From Prosthecobacter debontii (GTDB lineage Bacteria; Verrucomicrobiota; Verrucomicrobiia; Verrucomicrobiales; Verrucomicrobiaceae): a DNA stretch of 64,000 nt. Below, piece by piece: positions 50,949-60,262 of the stretch. The position numbers were made by a program, and so were the translations under genes. How positions within the stretch are numbered: position 1 is the first letter of the stretch; every line of letters starts with the position of its first letter. Below the pieces are notes generated by a model. That model was not told the origin of the DNA and made no database searches. It saw nothing but the letters and a program-made list of their open reading frames with translations. Where the stretch lies: assembly GCA_945860295.1 (NCBI GenBank), contig CAMAQH010000001.1:186001-250000 (forward strand), read 5' to 3'.

Positions 50949-51986
50949 TTATGGCGTGAGATAACTTTGAAGATCAGTCCACACTGCTACTGTGGAATTC
51001 GCAGTGCGGAATTTACGAAATACATAACCGTAACCTGGCTGCAATTGGAAAGTCGGCACAGGTGATTCTGTGATTGAATCCAACCATTCAGTGTCAAAGA
51101 CAAGAATCTGTGAAGGAGATTTGTTCTTACCTGTGGCACCATTGTTGTAAACAAACAACTGATCGCCAGAGACCGCAGGGAATCCTACTGCTGAAAGCAG
51201 TTCTGGGATCGGGCTTGTGTAACCAACGCGAATATCCTGGTCGGTGTTATTTGCAAGCGTAGCTAGCCTTGTGCGGTGTTTACTCATCGGCACAGATCCC
51301 ACAAATGATGCAGTGTATACACTCGCACTATTGTTGCGGAAACCAAATGAGGCGCCAAATTCTAATGGTAGATGAGCCCGGCTAAGTTCGCTTACTTGAT
51401 CGATCCAAACACCAGTTCCAGCATCGAAAACTAACAGCACAGATGGCGATAGGTTGGTGCCAGCTGGGGCACTGCCTGATAGTGGTGCGAATGAAAAAAG
51501 TTCCGAGCCGTCAGGCGGACTGGAAAACAGGCTGGCTGGAGTCCAGTATGCTACAACGTCGATCTGTTCACCATTAGCGAGGACACCTGTGAGATCATCT
51601 GCAGGATCGACGGTTACTGTCACTGTGTTTCCGCTATTATTGGTGATTGGCATGGTTAGACCTTCTTTGGCTCCAGAAGCAAACTGCAAAGCGTATGTTT
51701 TATTGTTGGTTGCTAGAGGAATAAACTGACCATTTGTCCAGCCAGGAGTTCCAGACACTGTAATTGTAACAGTTCCTGAAGTGCCCGAAAATGCACTAGT
51801 TAGTCCCTTGAATTCAGATGTACGATTCAATGGGACTGCAACAATTGCATCTGAGGCGGCTGGGACGTTCACACTGACAAAGCCTACTGGGTCAGTGGTG
51901 GCGGCGAAAAGGGAACCCTGGGCCAGGGCGAAAGCGGCGAGTGAGCAGAGGATTTTGGGTGTTTTCATGGTCGTTGAATTGTTCAT
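50949..51986 (-). CDS. TIGR02597-type secreted protein
   Basis: ATTDPVGFVSVNVPAASDAIVAVPLNR, ILVFDTEWLD, LQPGYGYVFRK, typical of this Verrucomicrobia-associated family. Confidence 0.8.
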   Translation of the reverse strand: MNNSTTMKTPKILCSLAAFALAQGSLFAATTDPVGFVSVNVPAASDAIVAVPLNRTSEFKGLTSAFSGTSGTVTITVSGTPGWTNGQFIPLATNNKTYALQFASGAKEGLTMPITNNSGNTVTVTVDPADDLTGVLANGEQIDVVAYWTPASLFSSPPDGSELFSFAPLSGSAPAGTNLSPSVLLVFDAGTGVWIDQVSELSRAHLPLEFGASFGFRNNSASVYTASFVGSVPMSKHRTRLATLANNTDQDIRVGYTSPIPELLSAVGFPAVSGDQLFVYNNGATGKNKSPSQILVFDTEWLDSITESPVPTFQLQPGYGYVFRKFRTANSTVAVWTDLQSYLTP

Positions 51987-52377
51987 GTCAGGTATTAAAA
52001 CCCCGAATGTGGCTCATCGTTACTGCTTTTCTGTGACTTTGTCGATATTAAATTAGTTTCAAGATATGACTGGCACGAGTGATGATGCCACGGACTCAGA
52101 GTGGATTTCAGAGGCACGATGTGCGCATGGCACCGGAACCCTAGGCGGCTTGATTGTAGAACGGTGAGTAACTCGGGGCGCGGCAGGAAGTTGGTGATTG
52201 TTTACGGTTGCTTGACGGAAACTGATCTCGATAGCGCCTTCTGAAAAAACGACTGTAAACAACCGTCAGCGTTCGCGCAGCGAGCCTCAACAGCGGTAAA
52301 CTGCTGGCGCTGCGGACAAGTTATTTGAGAGAACTGAAAATCTTTGGCATTTCTCTGAGTCCATCGCACCCTCGGGG

Positions 52378-52399
52378 TTAAGTTAAGTGAATAACTTAA
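52378..52399. promoter_or_regulatory. perfect inverted repeat upstream of giant gene
   Basis: TTAAGTTA-agtgaa-TAACTTAA, 8-bp arms, 6-nt spacer, in the AT-rich intergenic region. Confidence 0.4.
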
Positions 52400-52808
52400 T
52401 TGCCCGGAGATTAAAATCACGGAATAAATTTAATAAATGGAAAGCTTAAGGTGAAGGCTATCAAGCCAGAGGTCACTTTTTAAGTTTGTCGGCTCATATG
52501 TCCTAAACTCTTCATTTTATCTGTGTTTGGCGTTCTTGGTATCTGCTAGCCTTGGGTTGCAGATCTGGACCCTGGGCGGCGGGTGCTGAGCCTGCGGTTT
52601 AGGGGGGGACTGGTCTGCCAGCCGCCATCTGGGAACGGCGCTCGGAGGTTCAAGCGCCCCACCTGCTGGCGTGGGTGGCGGCAAATATTTTGAGGGACTG
52701 GCAGCAAAGTCTTGACGATTTGGGTCTTTTTTTGGTAACTCGTTAGGCGGTCTGCTTTCACAACTTTTTTAACGAGGCGGAGTTTCAAATGGCCCGAACC
52801 CAAATTCT

Positions 52809-55800
52809 ATGACAATGAGTGCTTTTTTACGTTCTCTTTTTGTGTTTTTACTGCCTGATATTTCTTGTGGCCTGAGAAGTGGCTTAATGGCCTGTGTAAT
52901 TGCTGGGTTCTATGCTGCGCCTGCTTTTGCAGTGATCGATGATGAACTCACTGGGAGTGTCTGGAAGGTGAAGTATGGGGTCACGGCCACGCAATGGTCT
53001 GATGCGAACTGGTTGCTGGCTGACTCCGACGGTGACGGCATGTCGAACGGGTCGGAACTGGGCTTTGGGACGAATCCTTTTATTTCGGGAGAAGTCGTTA
53101 AAATCACGGAGATCACGGTTGGGACAACGAATGCTAACCTGACTTTCCCGACGCTCTTGGGCAAGAAGTATGTGATGCAGGGCTCGGCGACGTTGAGTGG
53201 TTTTGCGGATTTGTCACCTGCGGTGAATACGATGGGTAATGGGAGTCCGAAGACGCTGGCGGGTCCGAAGGGCAGCTTTAAATTCTTCCGCGTGCTGGTG
53301 CAGGACATCGACACGGATGGTGATGGAGTGAGTGACTGGGCGGAACTCCAGACGGGGCTGAATATTAGTAGCGCGACGACAAGCCCAGGGGTGAATGATC
53401 ACGATTTTATCGCTCCGCAATTCACGGCGGCTTACCAGATCGATATCATGGCGGTTAACCCATTTGCTTCAGAGGATGGCCCGACGGCTGGGACTTTTGA
53501 AGTGACTCGCACGAATAAGCTGAATGCGCTGACGGTGACACTCAATACCAGTGGCACGGCCTTTGGCGGCACGGATTATAATGAGGTGTTACCTGCGACG
53601 GTAGTTTTTGCGGCAGGTGAGGACAAGAAGACTCTGACGGTGACGCCGAAACAGGATGCGCCGACAAATGTGGTCGAGGGCAGCAAGTCGGTGATTTCGG
53701 CGCTGTCTCTGACAGGTGTGGTGAGTGCGTTTCCGGTCGCACTGGGTGCCAATCCGAGCGCGACGGTGATCATCGGTGATACGACCGACGCGACGGGCAC
53801 GGGTTTGCTGGCACGTTACTATGACACGGCGAGTTCGACGTATGTCGATGGAGCAAACTTTGGGCAGGTGGGAACCTTCACCTATTCACGAACTGGATCC
53901 ACGCCTTACACGGCCAGCACGATCTTGGTGCCGTTCACTTACAATGGCTCGCCAGCATTGCAGGTGGGGCATCTGGTGAGGCTGAGTTTTACCTCGGGTA
54001 GTCTTGATGGGACTACCTTTGACAATGTGAACTACAGCGTCACGGCTGTGACCCCAGGCGTGAGTTTCACGGTGGGAATTTCTGGGGCCGCTCTGCCAAC
54101 TAGCTACAATCCGACTGGCAACTTCAGCATTCAGTCATTCCCACACCCTGCTGTGATTCAGCGCGTGGATGCTACGGTGAACAATGACTGGGTCTATGGA
54201 ACGCCGAACGATGTGGCGGTCACACCGAACAATCCGGTGGATAATTACTCGACTTTTTTTGAAGGCTATCTGCACCCGACGACGACGGGCAATTACCAGT
54301 TCCAGCTCGATGCGGATGATAAGGCGCGGGTATTGATCGATTTGAATACCGATGGTGATTTCCTCGATGTCGGTGAGCAAGTCATTGAACACGGCTGGGA
54401 CACGGCTGATGGAATCCTGACGCCTGAGGTTGTAGGCACCTTCAAGCAAAGCGCAGTCATCCCACTCGTGGTTCCCGGAACGCCAGCGACCCGTTATAAA
54501 ATCCGTGTCGAACATTTGGAAACAACGGGTGATGCCCGCTGCCGACTCCAATGGCGTCTGGGCAGTGCGGGGTACGCCAACATTCCTCAGGCGAACGTTT
54601 TCAGCCATACTCGTGCGGTGACGAATTATACGGTCACCTCGTCAGTGGCGACGATCAATACTGCCGTGGTTCATGGGCTGACGGCTGGAGTCTCTACCGT
54701 CACGCTTCATTTCACCGCGGGCACCCTGTTTACGCCTCCGGCCAATTACAGCGGCACTTACACGGTCCAGACGACGCCTACGACCACAAGCTTCACGATC
54801 AATGTTCCAGGCGCTGCAAATCAAACGGCGACGAATGGATTGATGGTCGACTCCACGAGCACGACGACGGGCTGGCTGAATCAGGTCTATACCAATACGA
54901 CGTTCACCGCCCCTGCTGGTAATGTGGGTGTGGTCGCCGCTGGGGCCACGAATTCCAACAACGGCATCTGGGGCAGCGGCACGCCTGATCCGACGCTCAT
55001 CGGAAAAGACACCTTCTCAGTCCGCTGGACAGGCCAGGTGCAGCCGCAGTTTTCGGAAGATTACACCTTTGCGGTCACGGCGGATGATGGCTGCTCGCTG
55101 TGGATCAATGGGCAGTTGCAGACGCTCAAGATGCTGCCTTCGGCTAGCACGGGTGGCAGCACCTACTCCTATGATGCGACGACGGGCAATGTTACGGTCA
55201 CCTATTCAGGACTGGCCGCTGTCGCAAACAGTTTCGTTGCTGGTGAAACTGTCCGGATGGATTTCTCCACTGGCAATCTAAATCACGCCCCAACGACTCC
55301 TCCGACTTACGATTATGATCCTACAAATGGGGATGTCGTGGTTAATTATTCGAACGTCATTGTGGGTGCCGCGGGCGGGACTCGCGTGGCAGGAAGCTAC
55401 AACATTGGTGATACTGTCGAACTGGACCCAACAAGCGGTGGGATCAGCCCCTTGGGTACCCTTCCTTACACGATCACGGCGATTGATGCGCCGAACAATA
55501 AGTTCACTTTCAATACCGGGGCGCTCACCTTCACGCCGACCTTTAATATTGCCAGCATTGCTGCGACGTCTCCTTGCACAATTACCACGACGACGAACCA
55601 CGGATTGGCCTCGGGTGCCAGAGTAAGGATCACTGGAGTTACCGGGGGGACTTTTTCGGCCCCCATCAACGACTTCTACACGATCACAGTCACTGGGCTG
55701 AATACCTTCACGGTGGGATCGAACTGTACGGCTGCCGCCACAGCGGGCACTGGAAAGATCAATGCATCGGGAAACATCACTATCAACGATACGCGTAACG

Positions 55801-58800
55801 CTCAAATCCTCGCAAGCCCGGCACCCACGGCCACCAGTTTCACCGTTAACGTCGGCACGAGCAAGTATGCCAATGCCAGTGCGGGTAATGTCAACTTGGA
55901 CATCGTCAACAAATCGCTCAAGGAGTGGTCCTCGAATGGCAGCGAGCGTTTTGTCCGCATTCCGATGTTGGGTGGCACAAGGTATGACATTCAGCTCGAT
56001 TACTATGACAACACAGGCAATGCGAAATGCCAGCTTGCCTGGTTCAGCGCCAGCCAGCCGAAGCAGATCATCCCCGCAGAGCGGCTCTATCCTTCGAGTG
56101 TGACGCAGGCTCCACCTTCCCACATCGCGCCGACTACCGGGACGGCACTCGTCGGCGGGCAGTACTCATACTTAGTCGGTGGTAGCAATGGCGGGACGGT
56201 CAGCGTGACGGGCCTGCCGCCTGGACTGACTTACAATAGTGCTACGAGTTTGATCACTGGTAATGCGACGACTCCCGGGGATTACCAGGTCATCATCACG
56301 ATCACCAATGCCGCAGGCACCAGCACCTCGGTGCTGAATCTGCATGTGGAAAACACGGGCGGCACCATCGCGCGTGAGTATTGGAATAGTGTGGTGGGAA
56401 CAACGGTGGCTAATCTCAATGATGTTATTGAGGCAGGCACCGCGCCTACGGGCACGGCTAACCTTACCACACTCGAAGCGCCCACGAATTTCGGCGACAG
56501 CTATGGCGCGCGCATTCGCGGTTACATCACGGCCCCGACTACCGGCAACTATTACTTCTGGATCGCGGCCAGCAATGCGGCGGAACTCTGGATCTCGAAC
56601 GACGACGAGCCTGTGAACATCTTCAAGCGCGCGTCAGTCATCGCGGGCAACGCCACGCCGAAAACGTGGGGTAGCGAGGCAAACCAGAAATCTGCGTGGC
56701 TCGCTCTGGAGCAGGGTAAGAAGTATTACATCGAGATTCTGCACAAGGCAGGCGTTGGATCAGGCGACAACCTCGCCGTCGGCTGGGACAAGCCGATTGA
56801 TACCGATACCACCGCACCGAGCGAGGTGGTGCCCAGCTATGTGCTGTCGCCTTATGTGGCACCCGTGGCGGGACCGACTTCGGGGACGCTCTATCTTTCA
56901 ACTATGCTGTCGCAGAATGGTGCTGTGACCAATGGCGTGGGTAGCTCGACTCTGCTCCTAAGCCCAGACGAAAACACGGCCTACATGAAGCGCAGCTACG
57001 CTGGGCTTACCGGGCCTATCACCTCTGAGCACATTCACACCGATCCTTACTTGGCCCATGCATCAACGATCGTCTTTGACATCGACGCGCCGGTGACGCC
57101 TGGGGATGGATTGATCACCAATACGAGTGATCCGAACTACACAGGCACCAATCCACAGACGGGCACTTACAAATGGACGATTCTGCCGGTGGGTACACTC
57201 TCCAAGGCGGACATCATTGAGATCATCAAGCAAGGCAAGGCCTACGTTAATTTGCACACCACGATGTATCTCGCCGGTGAAATACGTGGCAACTATACGC
57301 TGGCCAATGGAACGCGTACATTCACACCGCCTCCTGCGCCGCAAGCTTGGGCGGATGACAGCAACTCGAATGACGGAGCGGCCCGATTCCTGGCGCAGGC
57401 AACTTTTGGAGCCAACATCGCTGACATCACGGCTTTGCAGGCGCTTTCACCGGCAGGCACGACAATGAATTCACGGTATGAGAAGTGGATCGACAATCAA
57501 TTCCTCATTCCTTCCAGCCAACATTTGCCAGAGGTTTTAGCGAGAGAGATGGCTGAGGTATTCGGGCCTTTTGATGTGAAGCTCGCGTTCAATACTTGGT
57601 GGAAGACCTCCCTCACGGCACCGGACCAACTCAGGCAGCGCATTGCCTATGCCTTCAGCCAAATCCACGTCGTCTCTGGGCAGGGACCGCTGGAGGATAA
57701 CTCCCGCGCGCTCTCCTACTTTTACGACCAGCTTGCGACGAACGCTTTTGGCAATTTTAAGGACATCTTGACCGACACCACACTGACTCCGACGATGGGT
57801 AGGTATCTTGACATGCTCGGGAATGATAAGCCTGATCTGTCGCTCGGGCGCAGTCCGAACGAAAACTATGCTCGCGAAATCAAGCAGCTCTTCTCCATCG
57901 GCCTTTACCGGATGTGGCCTGACGGCACGCTGATGCTTACCTCAAAGGACTCGCCGATCGACACCTACACGCAGCGTGAAATCGTTGGACTGGCTCATGT
58001 GTTCACAGGTTGGTATTACGGTTACGATGGCGTTGACCGCACCGGTTTCAATGCTGCGGCTGACTGGACGCGGCAGATGCGGGTGGTTCCTGTCCGGCAT
58101 TTCACCGGCCAGAAGCGACTGCTGAATAATGAAATACTACCGGGACTATCCGCATTAGGGGGCGTGCCGCTCGACCCTTATGCCAACCATTTGAGCACCC
58201 AGTTCAATGAGCAGGCCTACAAAGATCTGCCGACGCAGGAACTCAATGCCGCGCATGAAATGATGCACAATCACCCGAACACTGGGCCGTTCATCTGCCG
58301 TCAGCTCATCCAGCGCATGGTGACGAGTAATCCGTCTCGTGATTACCTCTACCGCGTGGTGCAGAAGTTCAACGACAATGGCGCGGGCGTGCGCGGCGAC
58401 ATGAAGGCGGTGATCAAGGCCATCTTGCTCGATTATGAAGCCCGCAGCCCGGCCCTCCTCGCTATTCCGGCCTATGGCAAGCAGCGTGAGCCTATCCAGC
58501 GTGTCACCAATGCAGTGCGAGCGCTGCGGTCGGCGAATGTCACTGGCAGCTACTCTCAGTCCGTCGCACAGCTTAACTCCACCGGTGTACCGTATATTTT
58601 AATCACCACCAGCACGCCGCATCTGCTCTCCACGGGTAACAGTGTGTTCCTTGAGTTTACGGACACCACGCTTGATCCAGCCAAACCCGCACCCTCAACT
58701 GGCACTTACACTGTTTTGTCTAATCCAGCCCCAACGAGTACGACCTATGCCATTGCAGCGCCTGGTTGGTTGACTGGAACTTACTCCCAGTCCGGAACGA

Positions 58801-60257
58801 CGATCACGGTGACCATGAGTGGCCATTATTTGCCGGGTGATAATGCGAACGTCTTCGGCGGCGCGCAGGTGCTGGCCCCAGCCAACGAGGGGCGGGCGTA
58901 TTTTGACTTCACGAGTGGTGGATTAAATACATTGGCAGGGATTGACCAAACCGTTCAGCAGGTCGTCACGACCACCTCGTATGACATTCCCAGCGGCGTT
59001 GGAAATACAAAAACACTACCGACGGTCGATGGGAACTATTCCGGCTCAACCTTCACGATCACCGCGCCAGATAGTGCGACACGCAGTGGAAACGTGATGA
59101 TTGCACGCTTCGGCGGTGGCTATTCGTGCACTGGCCGCGCGGGCACCATCACGATCGACACGAGCTACAATGGAGCGGGCACGTTTGGAGCCATGGCGGA
59201 TCATCATCTCTCCGCAGGTGATAACGTATTCCTTAATTTCACAAACTCACGGGACACGACATCGGGCGCGGAAACCTCCACCGAGAATGACCTTCTCTAC
59301 ACCATCGGTGGTGTGCCAGACGCGAACACCTTCACCGTCCAGGCCCGTGATGCCATAAACGCGGCCATGAACAGTGACAACCAGGTGGTCATCTTCCCTC
59401 TCAAAGCGCAACCTCTGGTCAGAGTCGGGACGATCAACGCACGTCCATCAACCTACACGATGGACAACACGGACACGGATCTCCAGCAGACGCCGCTCAA
59501 TGCTACCACCGTGTTCAACTACTTCCTGCCTGACTACAAGTTTGCGGGAACGCTGGCCTCACAGGGTATCACCACGCCGGAGTTCCAGCTCACGTCTGAA
59601 ACGACGGTTATCCGCCAAGCCAATTTCCTCTACAGCGGCATCTTTAATCCCTCCAGCACCACGGGGATCAGTAGCTTCAAGGCAGGGACGAATGCGTTGG
59701 TTCTCGACTTCAGCCCGTGGTTGACCACGACGGCACCGAACTTGGGCCTTGGTGTAGCTCCGACTCCCGGAGTGCCATGGACGCACAATCAAAACCTCTC
59801 AACTCTAATCGACCAGCTCAGCACGCTTTTCTCAGCGGGCCAAGTTTCCGCCACGAGCAAAGCGGTCATCAAGAACTTTGTTTCCACGCCGATTGCTTCC
59901 ATCGGACTACACGCATCAGCCTGTGTGGTGACGACTACGGTTCCACATAAATTAGTCACTGGTGACACAGTGCTCATTAGCGGTGTTACAGGAGGCACCT
60001 TTGGAGGCACTTCTGGCGCTTTGAATAACACAACGACCACTCGTGTAGTCACTGTGACGGGTTTGACGGATGGAACCTCTACCACCTTTACCATTCCCTT
60101 AGCTTGCACTGTTATCCCAACTAGCCTGACGAATGCCCACGTCTCGGTGATCCCGTATAATCAAGGCGCGACGAGCGACGTCACCAACAAACGCGACCGA
60201 CTGCGCTCCATCATCCATCTCATCCTGACCAGCCCCGATTACACCATCCAGAGATAA
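52809..60257 (+). CDS. giant secreted protein: Ca-binding-type repeats, Calx-beta-like, PA14-like domains, CHRD, DUF1800, with beta-rich modules inserted in PA14 and DUF1800
   Basis: DSDGDGMSN/DTDGDGVSDW; PA14-like GTGLLARYYDT, DTFSVRWTGQVQPQFSEDYTFAVTADDGCSLWINGQL; CHRD-like ending YVNLHTTMYLAGEIRGNY; DUF1800 AARFLAQATFGAN, NENYAREIKQLFSIGLYRMWPDG, REIVGLAHVFTGWYYG. Confidence 0.9.
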   Translation: MTMSAFLRSLFVFLLPDISCGLRSGLMACVIAGFYAAPAFAVIDDELTGSVWKVKYGVTATQWSDANWLLADSDGDGMSNGSELGFGTNPFISGEVVKITEITVGTTNANLTFPTLLGKKYVMQGSATLSGFADLSPAVNTMGNGSPKTLAGPKGSFKFFRVLVQDIDTDGDGVSDWAELQTGLNISSATTSPGVNDHDFIAPQFTAAYQIDIMAVNPFASEDGPTAGTFEVTRTNKLNALTVTLNTSGTAFGGTDYNEVLPATVVFAAGEDKKTLTVTPKQDAPTNVVEGSKSVISALSLTGVVSAFPVALGANPSATVIIGDTTDATGTGLLARYYDTASSTYVDGANFGQVGTFTYSRTGSTPYTASTILVPFTYNGSPALQVGHLVRLSFTSGSLDGTTFDNVNYSVTAVTPGVSFTVGISGAALPTSYNPTGNFSIQSFPHPAVIQRVDATVNNDWVYGTPNDVAVTPNNPVDNYSTFFEGYLHPTTTGNYQFQLDADDKARVLIDLNTDGDFLDVGEQVIEHGWDTADGILTPEVVGTFKQSAVIPLVVPGTPATRYKIRVEHLETTGDARCRLQWRLGSAGYANIPQANVFSHTRAVTNYTVTSSVATINTAVVHGLTAGVSTVTLHFTAGTLFTPPANYSGTYTVQTTPTTTSFTINVPGAANQTATNGLMVDSTSTTTGWLNQVYTNTTFTAPAGNVGVVAAGATNSNNGIWGSGTPDPTLIGKDTFSVRWTGQVQPQFSEDYTFAVTADDGCSLWINGQLQTLKMLPSASTGGSTYSYDATTGNVTVTYSGLAAVANSFVAGETVRMDFSTGNLNHAPTTPPTYDYDPTNGDVVVNYSNVIVGAAGGTRVAGSYNIGDTVELDPTSGGISPLGTLPYTITAIDAPNNKFTFNTGALTFTPTFNIASIAATSPCTITTTTNHGLASGARVRITGVTGGTFSAPINDFYTITVTGLNTFTVGSNCTAAATAGTGKINASGNITINDTRNAQILASPAPTATSFTVNVGTSKYANASAGNVNLDIVNKSLKEWSSNGSERFVRIPMLGGTRYDIQLDYYDNTGNAKCQLAWFSASQPKQIIPAERLYPSSVTQAPPSHIAPTTGTALVGGQYSYLVGGSNGGTVSVTGLPPGLTYNSATSLITGNATTPGDYQVIITITNAAGTSTSVLNLHVENTGGTIAREYWNSVVGTTVANLNDVIEAGTAPTGTANLTTLEAPTNFGDSYGARIRGYITAPTTGNYYFWIAASNAAELWISNDDEPVNIFKRASVIAGNATPKTWGSEANQKSAWLALEQGKKYYIEILHKAGVGSGDNLAVGWDKPIDTDTTAPSEVVPSYVLSPYVAPVAGPTSGTLYLSTMLSQNGAVTNGVGSSTLLLSPDENTAYMKRSYAGLTGPITSEHIHTDPYLAHASTIVFDIDAPVTPGDGLITNTSDPNYTGTNPQTGTYKWTILPVGTLSKADIIEIIKQGKAYVNLHTTMYLAGEIRGNYTLANGTRTFTPPPAPQAWADDSNSNDGAARFLAQATFGANIADITALQALSPAGTTMNSRYEKWIDNQFLIPSSQHLPEVLAREMAEVFGPFDVKLAFNTWWKTSLTAPDQLRQRIAYAFSQIHVVSGQGPLEDNSRALSYFYDQLATNAFGNFKDILTDTTLTPTMGRYLDMLGNDKPDLSLGRSPNENYAREIKQLFSIGLYRMWPDGTLMLTSKDSPIDTYTQREIVGLAHVFTGWYYGYDGVDRTGFNAAADWTRQMRVVPVRHFTGQKRLLNNEILPGLSALGGVPLDPYANHLSTQFNEQAYKDLPTQELNAAHEMMHNHPNTGPFICRQLIQRMVTSNPSRDYLYRVVQKFNDNGAGVRGDMKAVIKAILLDYEARSPALLAIPAYGKQREPIQRVTNAVRALRSANVTGSYSQSVAQLNSTGVPYILITTSTPHLLSTGNSVFLEFTDTTLDPAKPAPSTGTYTVLSNPAPTSTTYAIAAPGWLTGTYSQSGTTITVTMSGHYLPGDNANVFGGAQVLAPANEGRAYFDFTSGGLNTLAGIDQTVQQVVTTTSYDIPSGVGNTKTLPTVDGNYSGSTFTITAPDSATRSGNVMIARFGGGYSCTGRAGTITIDTSYNGAGTFGAMADHHLSAGDNVFLNFTNSRDTTSGAETSTENDLLYTIGGVPDANTFTVQARDAINAAMNSDNQVVIFPLKAQPLVRVGTINARPSTYTMDNTDTDLQQTPLNATTVFNYFLPDYKFAGTLASQGITTPEFQLTSETTVIRQANFLYSGIFNPSSTTGISSFKAGTNALVLDFSPWLTTTAPNLGLGVAPTPGVPWTHNQNLSTLIDQLSTLFSAGQVSATSKAVIKNFVSTPIASIGLHASACVVTTTVPHKLVTGDTVLISGVTGGTFGGTSGALNNTTTTRVVTVTGLTDGTSTTFTIPLACTVIPTSLTNAHVSVIPYNQGATSDVTNKRDRLRSIIHLILTSPDYTIQR

Positions 60258-60262
60258 CCGCC

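Noticed and set aside
52546-52803. 85-aa minus-strand ORF upstream of the giant gene
   Set aside because: No motif; intergenic context more consistent with noncoding or remnant DNA.
55278-56123. 281-aa minus-strand ORF inside the giant gene
   Set aside because: Low-complexity antisense reading of repeat modules.
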